A stretch of 64,000 nucleotides of DNA. Origin: SHAN690 sp041391765 (GTDB lineage Bacteria > Bacteroidota > Bacteroidia > Flavobacteriales_G > Salibacteraceae). The stretch covers positions 32,712 to 96,711 of the forward strand of contig JAWKNJ010000025.1 in assembly GCA_041391765.1 (NCBI GenBank), given 5' to 3'. Under the pieces are notes generated by a model that ran no database searches, had not been told where the DNA came from, and saw only the letters and a program-made list of their open reading frames with translations. This document shows positions 27,914 through 36,980 of this stretch, piece after piece. Both the position numbers and the translations under genes were made by a program. Positions within the stretch are counted from its first letter, which is position 1, and the number at the start of each line of letters is the position of its first letter.

Positions 27914-28477
27914 ATGAGTATCAAAGATGTGGTGGCCATCATAGGCCTCATAGCCGCCATAGCGGCTTGTGACAAACAAAATTTTATTTCAATAACTAAT
28001 GAAGCGAGTCAGCGGAGCTCGTCTATTCAAGTGACTATGCACGACACAGCAGGGCCTTATGCTAATGTTTATGTAAATATTGAAAGGGTTTCAATTCATC
28101 GATCTGACACAGATTCCTTGGTGGGATGGACAGATTTGAACGTGAATCCCGGATTTTATGACTTGCTTGAATTGCAGAATGGATTAGACTCAGTACTCGT
28201 AAACCAAACCATGATTGGTGCGGGTCATGTCACTCAAATGAGGTTTCTACTTGGAGAGGGAAATCACGTAATCCTACTGGACTCAACCCTACTTCCGCTG
28301 AACGTTCCCAGTGGCATGCAAAGTGGTATTAAGCTGAATCTGAATCACGAGTTTGAGCCCTTCAAAGTGTATGACATAACCATTGACTTCGATGTTATGA
28401 AATCAATCCATGTCACCGGAAACGGAAAATACCAGCTCAAGCCAGTCATCAAGGTGGAGAGTGTGGTAGAAATCTGA
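27914..28477 (+). CDS. DUF4382 lipoprotein
   Basis: 187 residues, lipoprotein signal ending IAAIAAC. The mature region fits DUF4382: SIQVTMHDTAGPYANVYVNI, then a WTDLNVNPGFYDLLELQNG stretch, a HVTQMRFLLGEGNHVIL strand and a terminal LKPVIKVE. This is a transthyretin-like beta domain found in Bacteroidota lipoproteins; activity unknown. A terminator follows at 28532. Confidence 0.88.
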   Translation: MSIKDVVAIIGLIAAIAACDKQNFISITNEASQRSSSIQVTMHDTAGPYANVYVNIERVSIHRSDTDSLVGWTDLNVNPGFYDLLELQNGLDSVLVNQTMIGAGHVTQMRFLLGEGNHVILLDSTLLPLNVPSGMQSGIKLNLNHEFEPFKVYDITIDFDVMKSIHVTGNGKYQLKPVIKVESVVEI

Positions 28478-28531
28478 GAATGGCAGTCGGCTGATTCCCT
28501 GATGGGGCCTATATCGTAGTGGGCAGCCGAT

Positions 28532-28558
28532 AAGGCGGGCAATTAGCCCGCCTTTTTC
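28532..28558. terminator. Rho-independent terminator after the DUF4382 gene
   Basis: AAGGCGGGC (28532-28540) pairs with GCCCGCCTT (28546-28554) around AATTA and is followed by a T-run. Confidence 0.9.
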
Positions 28559-28599
28559 TATGCAATAAACCCATAGCTTTACTTCAAAATGGCTACGAT

Positions 28600-30549
28600 A
28601 TGCACCGAATCATTCTCATTATCATATTCTTACTTTCACTGAATGGCAGCGCTCAGGTATGGCAAATGAAAGGGAGTGAAATCTCGGGCAGCGCTTTTGA
28701 TGGCTTCGGAAGATCCAGTTGCCTTTCCGGGGATGGCACTGTGCTTGCAATTGGATCAGATCATTTCCAGAATAGCCTAGGCATTGTCTACACATACAGA
28801 TGGAACGGCAGCGCATGGATTCCTCTGGGCAACGAAATCAAAGGACAACATTCGGACGGAAAGTTTGGCAGTGATGTGAAATTGAGTTATGATGGCAAAA
28901 CCTTGATGGTGACAAGCATAAATAAGAATCCGTATGTGCGCGTTTATCGATGGGATGGGACGGATTGGAAACTCAAAGGATCAAGTTTTAATGCCGGGGG
29001 CAGCACCTATGACGTTATTAGCGATAGAATCGACATGAGTGCAGATGGCAATACTGTCATCGTGGGTAACTACGCATTTGATGACACTGTTAGTGCAGGC
29101 GGGCAAGTGATTGTTTATGAATGGGCAAACAACACTTGGAAGATCAAAGGGCAAACATTTTATGGGGAAACCGAAGACATCCAATTGGGAAAGGCGGTGT
29201 CCATCAGCGGTGATGCCATGACGATTGCCATCATGGATCGATATGAATTCAATGAGCACGGAGCTCGGGGTCGCGTTATGGTGTATCGTTTTAATGGCAT
29301 CGTTTGGCAACAAATAGGCAACCAGCTGATGGGGGTGGATATTAATGACGCGTTTGGTGCTGCATTGAACCTAAGTTATGATGGAAACACGTTGGCTTCA
29401 TCATCCAGTGGCTATGATGTTGGCAATAATCCAAATGCGGGAAGGCTACATGCCTATCATTGGACTGGTGCCACTTGGGTTGATGAGGCACTTTTGGGTT
29501 TTGGTTTAGATGGTGAGGATTATTTTGGGGATGAAGTTTTCATGAACGAAGAAGGGACCATCATAGCTGGCACTTCAATCTATCAAGGTGGTCCGGGGTC
29601 TTCGACTTCCAATGTGGGCATGGTTGCGGTGTATAAACGTAGCGGAAACACATGGACATTAATGGGGCAGAGGGTCTATGGTCAGTCGAGCAACGAGTAC
29701 ATCGGATTCTCATTAGGCATGAATGCAGAGGGCACTTCGTTTGTAACCACATCTTGGGAAGGATTTGCTCGGGTATATGAGTTGACTTGTGAGCAGAGCG
29801 GAGAAGATCACATCACCGTGTGTGACTCACTTACTTGGATCGATGGCAACAAGTATTATGCGGACAACAACACCGCTACTCATTGGATTGACACGGCAGG
29901 CAATTGCGACAGCGCCTTAAAGGAGCTGAAGCTGCATGTGATCAATAGCACCTTCTATACGGATGTGGTAACTTCTTGTCTGCCCTATGAGTGGATTGAT
30001 GGGAATACCTACTTCCCTGGTGGTCCTTATGCCATTGCTAATTTAGTGAACGAAGCGGGATGCGATTCTGTTCTTTCACTGCTCATCACCGATCAAGTGG
30101 ATACTACTGTTTATAAAGTTGCCGCCACCTTGTATTCTGTCGTGGACAGTGCAACCACTTACCAATGGATTGATTGCAGCGACAGTTCACTCATTTCAGG
30201 TGCTACGGAGCAGAGCTATACGCCTTCGGTCAATGGATTTTATCGAGTGGCTATCATTCACAACGGGTGCGCGGACACATCAGGCTGTAAAGAGGTGAAT
30301 AATGTCGGTATAGATGAGGAAGCTAACATGGCTCAACTGATGGTTTACCCAAATCCAAGCGATGGTTCGTTTATCGTTTCTGGTATTGAGCCTGGAAGCC
30401 GATATTCAATCTACAATGCCTTGGGACAGCCGGTGATGGCGGGCTCATTCCAATCGTCTCAGGAGGAATTCGTGCTTGACAAGGGTTACTACCTGATTCA
30501 AGTGAACGGAGCAACCCAATCCCAAACAGTTAAAGCTATCGTCCAATAA
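28600..30549 (+). CDS. T9SS-secreted protein with beta-propeller-like repeats
   Basis: 649 residues, signal peptide ending NGSAQ. Residues ~20-400 consist of repeats of the type LSGDGTVLAIGSDHF ... GIVYTYRWNGSAWIPLGNEI, a propeller-like surface repeat frequent in T9SS cargo. Then come copies of a short Cys module (CDSLTWIDGNKYYADNNTAT ... CDSAL), which also occurs in the protein at 42001-44046, and an Ig-like segment (YQWIDCSDSSLISGATEQSY). The last ~80 residues are a type A sorting domain (VYPNPSDGSFIVSG). Surface location is expected; the ligand is unknown. Confidence 0.88.
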   Translation: MHRIILIIIFLLSLNGSAQVWQMKGSEISGSAFDGFGRSSCLSGDGTVLAIGSDHFQNSLGIVYTYRWNGSAWIPLGNEIKGQHSDGKFGSDVKLSYDGKTLMVTSINKNPYVRVYRWDGTDWKLKGSSFNAGGSTYDVISDRIDMSADGNTVIVGNYAFDDTVSAGGQVIVYEWANNTWKIKGQTFYGETEDIQLGKAVSISGDAMTIAIMDRYEFNEHGARGRVMVYRFNGIVWQQIGNQLMGVDINDAFGAALNLSYDGNTLASSSSGYDVGNNPNAGRLHAYHWTGATWVDEALLGFGLDGEDYFGDEVFMNEEGTIIAGTSIYQGGPGSSTSNVGMVAVYKRSGNTWTLMGQRVYGQSSNEYIGFSLGMNAEGTSFVTTSWEGFARVYELTCEQSGEDHITVCDSLTWIDGNKYYADNNTATHWIDTAGNCDSALKELKLHVINSTFYTDVVTSCLPYEWIDGNTYFPGGPYAIANLVNEAGCDSVLSLLITDQVDTTVYKVAATLYSVVDSATTYQWIDCSDSSLISGATEQSYTPSVNGFYRVAIIHNGCADTSGCKEVNNVGIDEEANMAQLMVYPNPSDGSFIVSGIEPGSRYSIYNALGQPVMAGSFQSSQEEFVLDKGYYLIQVNGATQSQTVKAIVQ

Positions 30550-30558
30550 TCGATCAGG

Positions 30559-31374
30559 TTAAAACTCAACCCCAACCTTAAAGGCGAGCGTTTTTAGGCT
30601 GGAGATGTGGTATTCTACGGCTGCAGTCGCAAATTTGTATTTCACCTTCGTCCCTAATAAGGCTCTGGGACTCAAAATGTCCTCGTTTTTCAAACTCACC
30701 TTGTTCGTGGTTTCCCTTGCGTGATGATAGCTCAGGTTGAGTCCGGCATACGGCTCAAACACCAACCATTTTTTGGAGAACAACACATCGGCTCCCGTGC
30801 TGTTCAATTTCATGTCTTCTGGACCAAACAATCGACTATGGCTTATGCGTCCCGCTAGGTAGAGATCATGTTTTTCATTGATTTTCTGTCCATAGTTTAG
30901 GTCAACGCCATAAAAGCCATAGTTGGCATTCGGGTCCTTGGTGGCATAGGCGCCAATGTCCAGATGATCAGTGATGCCAAAAGAGGTCCTTACGTTTGGG
31001 AGGTTCACTTGATCTCCGAGATAATGAGGCGTTTCAGTGGTGTCAGTGATGGGATGGGCAAACGTGTTGTTCCACGCACCGGATGTCTGATCAATAGGCG
31101 TTTTGCTCATCGCAATTCCAACGCTGAAGTTATACTTACCCAGCGTGCTTGCGCCTGTTAGGGGTTGGAAATAAACAATGTCTCCGGCTTCTTTCGTGAA
31201 GCGATGAAACTGCGATTGTGTCAATGATGGGTGAATCACAAACGAGCAATTTTTCCACGTTTCTCCGTTTTCGAAGGTGTGAATTTCTACATCTGGATCG
31301 TGCTCATCTCCGTTAGAAAAGGCGCTGGATACGTTAAAAAGTAGGGTAAGGAAGAAAATGCATTTTGAGTTCAT
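30559..31374 (-). CDS. Predicted outer-membrane beta-barrel protein
   Basis: 271 residues from the ATG at 31374 (MNSKCIFFLTLLFNVSSAFS signal). The mature part reads as a transporter-like barrel with strands such as NFSVGIAMSKTPI, TSFGITDHLDIGAY, HDLYLAGRISHSRL and a closing aromatic strand (SLKTLAFKVGVEF). Near the N-terminus there is an acidic/His-rich DEHDPDVEIHTF that could bind metal. No named family. It converges on the T9SS gene with 9 bases between stops. Confidence 0.72.
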   Translation of the reverse strand: MNSKCIFFLTLLFNVSSAFSNGDEHDPDVEIHTFENGETWKNCSFVIHPSLTQSQFHRFTKEAGDIVYFQPLTGASTLGKYNFSVGIAMSKTPIDQTSGAWNNTFAHPITDTTETPHYLGDQVNLPNVRTSFGITDHLDIGAYATKDPNANYGFYGVDLNYGQKINEKHDLYLAGRISHSRLFGPEDMKLNSTGADVLFSKKWLVFEPYAGLNLSYHHARETTNKVSLKNEDILSPRALLGTKVKYKFATAAVEYHISSLKTLAFKVGVEF

Positions 31375-31478
31375 GGCAGATCGTTTGAAGTATGACAATC
31401 CATTGAAACAAAACCCCTATTGGATTTGAACATTTTGGCCTAAACGCTCCACTTCCCCTAAACTTATATCTTGTACTC

Positions 31479-31928
31479 ATGAAACAGTTTCTTGCTCTCA
31501 TTTTTCTCATCACCTGCTGCATGCTTAACGCACAGCAGGAAGTGTTAGAAATTGTCCCGATCAAGGAGGCAGATCGCAACGCCCTCATCGATCCCGATCC
31601 CATTTACACCATCGTGCAGGAGGCGCCCCAGTTTCCCGGAGGCAATGAGGCTATGATGGAATTCGTGAGCGAGCACTTGCAATATCCAAAAGAAGCTAAA
31701 GACCAAAACATTCAGGGTACCGTCTATGCACAGCTTCTCATCAATAAAGAAGGCTGCATCGACACCTCGGCCATCAACATCCTCCGCGGGGTGCATCCCT
31801 CGCTGGACAAGGAGTCCATTCGCGTCATCAAAGCCATGCCGTGCTGGACACCGGGCTATCAGCGCGGCAATCCCGTTCGGGTGTATGTGAACTTGCCGTT
31901 CAGGTTTATGTTGAATGATGGGGAGTAA
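31479..31928 (+). CDS. TonB C-terminal-domain protein
   Basis: 149 residues. N-terminal signal-like helix (MKQFLALIFLITCCMLNAQ) followed by a TonB_C domain: APQFPGGNEAMMEFVSEHLQ, YPKEAKDQNIQGTVYAQLLI, GVHPSLDKESIRVIKAMPCW and a terminal PVRVYVNLPFRF. TonB proteins couple inner-membrane ExbBD energy to outer-membrane receptors and normally keep a membrane anchor plus a proline-rich spacer; here the helix is followed by an apparent cleavage site and there is almost no spacer. A periplasmic stand-alone TonB_C domain, as found widely in Bacteroidota, is therefore more likely than a classical TonB. Confidence 0.85.
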   Translation: MKQFLALIFLITCCMLNAQQEVLEIVPIKEADRNALIDPDPIYTIVQEAPQFPGGNEAMMEFVSEHLQYPKEAKDQNIQGTVYAQLLINKEGCIDTSAINILRGVHPSLDKESIRVIKAMPCWTPGYQRGNPVRVYVNLPFRFMLNDGE

Positions 31929-32000
31929 GAAACCTCAACCTGGACTTTGACCATCGACTGCCTTTAGGCAGCCGAGCTCAGTGTGACGGTTGCTAGATGA

Positions 32001-32744
32001 CTACCTCGGATTCGACTTTAGCCGAGAATCATAGACCCGTTCACTGTTTTGACCAGCCTCCCGAGTCTCTGGCAGTGGAAGAAACAAGCCCATGGTATAA
32101 ATGACTTCGTAGTCAACCGGTCTTAGTTCAACATTCACAATTCTCCCATCGCCAATTTCTATTACCCGCTTGGTGTTATAGCCGATACTACTAAATTCCA
32201 TCTCCAGATCTTCAATCGTGTCCACCCTTGGAATGGTGATCGAATAGTTTCCATCGAAATCGGTAAAAACAGGGGGTAGTTGTTGACCAACGACAGTGAC
32301 ATTCACAAACGGTATGGGTTCCCCATTGGATGACACGTTCCCAGTGATTGTGGCCGTGTTATGCTTCACAGGCATGTATTCTCCTGTTACACTCATTTCC
32401 ACAACTTCCACGCGCTGTTTCTCATTGGACTGCCCCAGCGCACTTCCAATAGCCGTGATATAACTAATGACCGATGCCGCTAAAAATCGAGGAAAGCTCC
32501 ATAGCCGTTGCACCGGCTTTTCCTTGATCACACGGTCGATCTGGTCCTTGCGAAAGCGCCCGCAGCCGCTGCCGGCTCCGTTTTTTAAATACGTAATCAA
32601 TTCCTGGTCGGTCATCCCGCTGAAGTCGGTGACCACTTTGGCGCAGGAAGCGCAGTGGCGTCCGCGGTCCTGTGGGGTCATGGCATTCCAGTCTTCGTGG
32701 CAGGGAGTAGGGATGGAGAGTTTCAAGGCGTTGGCAGCTTTCAT
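32001..32744 (-). CDS. Membrane protein: cytoplasmic Cys-rich domain plus periplasmic carboxypeptidase-regulatory-like domain
   Basis: 247 residues. The N-terminal part has a conserved Bacteroidota pattern, PCHEDWNAMTPQDRGRHC followed by ASCAKVV, and later CGRF; its four cysteines could bind a metal, as in small zinc ribbons. One membrane helix follows (FLAASVISYITAIGSALG, ~85-103), then a carboxypeptidase-regulatory-like beta domain (ITGNVSSNGEPIPFVNVTVV ... TDFDGNYSITIP). Function unknown; the layout puts a potential metal site inside and a beta domain outside. Its 3' end faces the TonB_C gene. Confidence 0.8.
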   Translation of the reverse strand: MKAANALKLSIPTPCHEDWNAMTPQDRGRHCASCAKVVTDFSGMTDQELITYLKNGAGSGCGRFRKDQIDRVIKEKPVQRLWSFPRFLAASVISYITAIGSALGQSNEKQRVEVVEMSVTGEYMPVKHNTATITGNVSSNGEPIPFVNVTVVGQQLPPVFTDFDGNYSITIPRVDTIEDLEMEFSSIGYNTKRVIEIGDGRIVNVELRPVDYEVIYTMGLFLPLPETREAGQNSERVYDSRLKSNPR

Positions 32745-32918
32745 AGTCGTGGGATTTGATTTAAGGTATTCATAGAAATTCGTCCGAGCTCACCGAAATG
32801 AGGATTCGGTAGCATTCGTTGTATAGATGCCGATCGGCATATATTTCCATAAAAGCTTCAGAGGTTAGTGCTTGTCATTGCCTAAGTCACACTATTTTCG
32901 ACAAGGATTTTACGCACC

Positions 32919-33749
32919 GTGAACGCAAGTAGAATAACATCAATGGTCATTGGCGTTGCCTTGGCCGTGCTGGCAGGATGCAATGCCGAGCGCGGCTGCA
33001 CCGACCCTCAGGCTAACAACTACAACCCCGAAGCGAAGTTTGATGATGGAGGGTGCGAATACGGAATTCAGTTTGATGAGCCCACAATTCCGGTTGTTGT
33101 GGTTACTCCTCCAGCCGATACATTCCTTCCGATTCTCGATAACTACCATAAGTTCGAGATATTAGTTACCAATGAAGGAGGTATTTCGAGCATAACAATC
33201 AATGTTTTACACGCTACTGATTCATTAAGCCACATTCAGATATTTAGTCAAGCATACAATATGAGTAAGGATTCAGTGCAAAACATTGAAGCTTACTGGA
33301 AACCAGGTAATTATCCTGAATACGGTGATTCAATTCGCTTTGGTGAATACAAGGTTCAAGTTTTAGTTAATTACAGTGGGTTTACCCACTACCACGGCTT
33401 TTATCTAATTGACACTGTACCTCCAATTGTTGAAATTATCGAGGTGAAGTCTACCACGGTTAACGAAAAGATTAATTTCTCTACTATGGTTGCGATGGTG
33501 GATCCCGGTGGACTTGATCATCTGACGTTGGAGCTTTGGACGGTGAATGGTATTGGTGAAAAGCTGGTACAGGTTGCGAGAAGTGACTTTTCGTATATCT
33601 CCCAGCTTAAGACAAGTAGAACGGAGCAGCTGAATATGGTTGACTTATTCGTAGATAGAGGAGAATATTTCGTGCTTATTGTAACTGCAACGGACATGGA
33701 GGGAAATGTAACTTCTGAGAAGTCCGTAAAGGTTAAAGCAGGCGGATAG
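32919..33749 (+). CDS. Lipoprotein with a CTDPxANNYNP motif
   Basis: 276 residues starting at GTG. The lipoprotein signal ends VLAGC, and immediately afterwards comes GCTDPQANNYNPEAKFDDGG, a short Cys/Asp-rich motif found in many Bacteroidota surface proteins and thought to be a calcium-binding-type module. Two Ig-like beta segments of about 100 residues follow (FEILVTNEGGISSITINVLH and VEIIEVKSTTVNEKINFSTM). No enzymatic motif. The stop directly abuts the stop of the convergent T9SS gene. Confidence 0.75.
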   Translation: MNASRITSMVIGVALAVLAGCNAERGCTDPQANNYNPEAKFDDGGCEYGIQFDEPTIPVVVVTPPADTFLPILDNYHKFEILVTNEGGISSITINVLHATDSLSHIQIFSQAYNMSKDSVQNIEAYWKPGNYPEYGDSIRFGEYKVQVLVNYSGFTHYHGFYLIDTVPPIVEIIEVKSTTVNEKINFSTMVAMVDPGGLDHLTLELWTVNGIGEKLVQVARSDFSYISQLKTSRTEQLNMVDLFVDRGEYFVLIVTATDMEGNVTSEKSVKVKAGG

Positions 33750-35039
33750 TTACCTATCGATTACGAACTTTCGTTTTCCCTCGTCACAGTTAAGAAAATA
33801 AGTCCCAGAAACCAGATGAGAAACGTCAATCAGTTGATCGGGTTGTGTTTTAGCTGAATGTACAATTCTACCTTGAGTATCGGTGATTTCATAATCAATA
33901 GATGTTTCGAGGCCGTCAAGAGTTATCACATCTATTGCCGGATTTGGATACACACAAAGCGAACCTTTAGCATCAGTTGTAAGGATACTTGCAGGATAAG
34001 ATCGTTGAACAATGATCAAATGCCCTGCCTCATATACCTTAAACCTATTACCGAATAATAGAATGTACCGATCGTTCTTCGCTTCTTTAAGATCCCAGCA
34101 ATAGTTAGACTCCGGTATAAAGCTATTCACCAAGTCAATTTTCGTGTTTGGTTCAACACGCGCAAAATTGGACGTGTCGAATAAATATAGCCACGGCTGG
34201 TGATTAGTGAGTTCATAGGTTATGAAGGCCGCACGATTGCTATTTATACCAATTTCAAAAGATTCCTGATGACTGCCATTGTATCCAAGATAGAATTGAC
34301 CCGTTTTTATGGGTATAGTGTCGGTCAAGTCATAAAGTTCTCCGTAACTAGTAAGCATTTGATTTTTATAAATCTTGATGCCAGTGTTGGTCTCTCTCTT
34401 TACAAGATTGGTTTCATACTCGAATCGAATCCCTGACGGTTGCACGGAAAACTCAAAGAAATCCCATCCGGAACTTTGGTTGTTCGCGAAAAGTCTTGTT
34501 CCAATCTCATTGCATGCCATAACTATTTCACTGTGCGAAATCTGGTAGGAAGAATCAAGGTGGATTCCATTTTTATATACAGAAAGCAGAGCTGTCTGGT
34601 TCGGAGATAGTGACTCTAAAACGGCTATTGATGTATCAGAGTTTCCAAGTATTATAAAGTTGTTTGAATAGTAGGATACGTTGTCGTATTCAAGGTTAAT
34701 GATGGATGACTGAGTCAACTCAGGCACCTTGAATTTTGCAATGGAAGGGTGGTCCAAGTAGGAAACATAAATGAAGGCATCATCGGCTGTGATTCTGATG
34801 TGTGCAGGTTCGTGATCTAGCTGGAGAGAATCTAAGAAATTGCCGGTCTCCGGATCGATGACCACGATGCTGTTCTTTAAACGAGGGGCATAAGCCGGTA
34901 CAATGGCATATACTAGATCTTCCTGATGATTATATGCGAAGCCCGTGATGTGGAGTTGCACGCAAATTGCGGTTTGCACCTGACCAACAACATGAATGGA
35001 GTAAGTTAACAGTGCACTGAGCAGTAGCTTTACGTACAT
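33750..35039 (-). CDS. T9SS-secreted beta-propeller-like protein
   Basis: 429 residues, signal peptide MYVKLLLSALLTYSIHVVGQ. Repeats such as IVVIDPETGNFLDSLQLDHE and ITADDAFIYVSYLDHPSIAKF resemble YVTN/NHL-type propeller blades, and the last ~75 residues are a type A sorting domain (CVYPNPAIDVITLDG ... GTYFLNC). Predicted surface or secreted protein, ligand unknown. It is somewhat AT-rich by eye compared with the neighbouring DUF2911 gene, which would fit cargo genes acquired or exchanged separately, but I did not compute this. Confidence 0.8.
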   Translation of the reverse strand: MYVKLLLSALLTYSIHVVGQVQTAICVQLHITGFAYNHQEDLVYAIVPAYAPRLKNSIVVIDPETGNFLDSLQLDHEPAHIRITADDAFIYVSYLDHPSIAKFKVPELTQSSIINLEYDNVSYYSNNFIILGNSDTSIAVLESLSPNQTALLSVYKNGIHLDSSYQISHSEIVMACNEIGTRLFANNQSSGWDFFEFSVQPSGIRFEYETNLVKRETNTGIKIYKNQMLTSYGELYDLTDTIPIKTGQFYLGYNGSHQESFEIGINSNRAAFITYELTNHQPWLYLFDTSNFARVEPNTKIDLVNSFIPESNYCWDLKEAKNDRYILLFGNRFKVYEAGHLIIVQRSYPASILTTDAKGSLCVYPNPAIDVITLDGLETSIDYEITDTQGRIVHSAKTQPDQLIDVSHLVSGTYFLNCDEGKRKFVIDR

Positions 35040-35193
35040 ATCTATTATTTGGGCTAAGCTAGTTAATTAGATTCATGTTGATCACATTTGTGATGTCATG
35101 TTAACCCTTAAACCCAACCTACACTGCTGATCAACTGCCTGCTAACTCAATCCCGAATAGTTCGTCCTTATCACGAACCAAATTAATCACTCC

Positions 35194-36267
35194 ATGAATC
35201 GATTCTACATTTTACTGGCAGCCTTGACTCTCATCGGCTCATCAATCTATGCACAAATTACAACGCCATATTCGGCCAGCCCTCAAGCTGAGGTTACACA
35301 AACCATCGGCATTTCTACCATCACCGTTAACTACTGTCGCCCTGCCGTGCATGAGCGTGTCATTTGGGGCGAGCTTGTGCCTTATGGCTATAACAAGCAA
35401 GCTTTTGGCTTGGGGCACGAAGCCCCTTGGCGCTCCGGAGCCAATGAGAACACGACCATCACGCTCAGCCATCCGGCTGCGATAGGAGGTAAGGAAGTTG
35501 CGGCAGGCACCTACGGTCTTTTCTATGTGATCAACGAAGACAATACTGGTGAGGTCATCCTTAGCAGCGACACAAAGTCATGGGGAAGCTATTACTACGA
35601 CCCCGACAATGACGTGCTCCGTGCTGAGATCAAGCTTGAAGCTATCCCACACACTGAGCGATTAACCTACGACTTTGTAAATATTGACCGCACCTCTGCC
35701 ACGCTGGTCTTGGACTGGGAGAAGAAGCGTTTTCCAGTCACTATTAAATTTGACGTAGATGAAATCGTGATGGAGAATGCCCGGCAGGAACTGAAAGGAA
35801 CCGTGGGCTTTTCATGGGAAGGGTACCAAAGCGCTGCACAATACGCGCTACAAAACGGTTACAGTAAATTGGAGGAGGCATTGGCGTGGTCCAACACAGC
35901 GTTGCAACTTAATCCTGCGTTCAATACTTACAACCTCAACGCTCAGATTCTGGAAAAGTTAGGGAAGACTGAGGAAGCCAATGCTGCACGAGAGCAGTCA
36001 TTAATTGTTGCTACAGAAGCCCAACTCAATCGATATGGCTATCAGCTCATGAACGCTGGAAGCAACGAGGAAGCCATCCGCATCTTCACCCAAAACACCG
36101 TGAACCACCCCGAAAGCGCCAACGCTTGGGACAGCTTGGGCGAAGCATGTTACAATGCAGGTAAGAAGGAAGAAGCGAAGAAGCACTTTGAAAAGGCCCT
36201 CTCGCTGAACCCGGAGGCTAATGTTCGCGAGAATTCAGAGAAGCACCTAAAACTTATTGGTGGTTAA
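35194..36267 (+). CDS. DUF2911 protein with C-terminal TPR repeats
   Basis: 357 residues with a signal peptide ending SIYAQ. The DUF2911 part spans about 25-190: SPQAEVTQTIGISTITVNYC, RPAVHERVIWGELVPYG, PWRSGANENTTITLSHP and AGTYGLFYV. The C-terminal ~150 residues hold TPR units (YALQNGYSKLEEALAWSNTA, then ANAWDSLGEACYNAGKKEEAKKHFEKALSLNP). This combination is common in Bacteroidota; it is periplasmic and of unknown function. The stop overlaps that of the next gene on the opposite strand by 4 bases. Confidence 0.9.
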   Translation: MNRFYILLAALTLIGSSIYAQITTPYSASPQAEVTQTIGISTITVNYCRPAVHERVIWGELVPYGYNKQAFGLGHEAPWRSGANENTTITLSHPAAIGGKEVAAGTYGLFYVINEDNTGEVILSSDTKSWGSYYYDPDNDVLRAEIKLEAIPHTERLTYDFVNIDRTSATLVLDWEKKRFPVTIKFDVDEIVMENARQELKGTVGFSWEGYQSAAQYALQNGYSKLEEALAWSNTALQLNPAFNTYNLNAQILEKLGKTEEANAAREQSLIVATEAQLNRYGYQLMNAGSNEEAIRIFTQNTVNHPESANAWDSLGEACYNAGKKEEAKKHFEKALSLNPEANVRENSEKHLKLIGG

Positions 36268-36878
36268 AGTCGCTGATTCTTTTTACCTACGAAAACATAG
36301 CGAAGATCGAGGCGAACAGCCGGGTAGATGCTGGGACTGGCCGATCCATCGATGGTGTCCCAACCAACCCAACGGAGATTATACCTTGCAGGTAAATAAC
36401 CGGTTCTGTTGGAGAATTCGCCCACCGAAAGGATGCCGAGTTGAAGTTCAGCTCGAATGGCGTGCGGTCCCGTTACGTGCTTGATAACACCAATTCCTGA
36501 GCCGATTGAAGGCAAAAGAAAATGCATGTCAGACTCTGATCCGTAGAGGTATAAGCGCTTGACGCGGCACCAAAAGGGTACGTACCAGCGTTTATTTCCC
36601 TTGGTTTTTAGCGTGCGGTTGTGGCTGTAGTGAATCAGTTGAGAGAACCCGAATATGGACTCGGCATAGTGGGTTTTGGCGTAAAACACATGCTCCCGGT
36701 TCTTAGTATTCACGAAGCTGAATCCAACCTTAATGCCTGGGGCTATCGGCATAGGGATAAAGCCGAGTTCAAGGCGCCACTGGTTCTTGATCGTGTCGAT
36801 TGATGTATTGGTTTGACCAAATAGTCCGTGTGTGGTTAGGCACAGCGTGGTTAAGATAACCGGGAAGGTGTTCCGCAT
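36264..36878 (-). CDS. Exported protein of unknown function, barrel-like
   Basis: 204 residues, signal peptide ending LFGQ. No family recognised. Strands alternate (LELGFIPMPIAPGIKVGFSF, RAELQLGILSVGEF, AVRLDLRYVFVGKK), suggesting a small outer-membrane barrel. It converges on the DUF2911 gene with a 4-base stop overlap and lies 102 bases downstream, on the same strand, of nothing but an intergenic gap before the thioredoxin gene. Confidence 0.6.
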   Translation of the reverse strand: MRNTFPVILTTLCLTTHGLFGQTNTSIDTIKNQWRLELGFIPMPIAPGIKVGFSFVNTKNREHVFYAKTHYAESIFGFSQLIHYSHNRTLKTKGNKRWYVPFWCRVKRLYLYGSESDMHFLLPSIGSGIGVIKHVTGPHAIRAELQLGILSVGEFSNRTGYLPARYNLRWVGWDTIDGSASPSIYPAVRLDLRYVFVGKKNQRL

Positions 36879-36980
36879 GTCGCTGGGTTTACAGCTTGGT
36901 TAACGCAGGTTGAATGAAGTTATTTCTTTACTCGTGCTTGATGCGCTTTGGAATGTACCCCCTCAGATGAATGGCGCAGT

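Noticed and set aside
31479..31928. Classical energy transducer TonB
   Set aside because: No proline-rich spacer and an apparently cleaved signal; only the C-terminal domain is supported.
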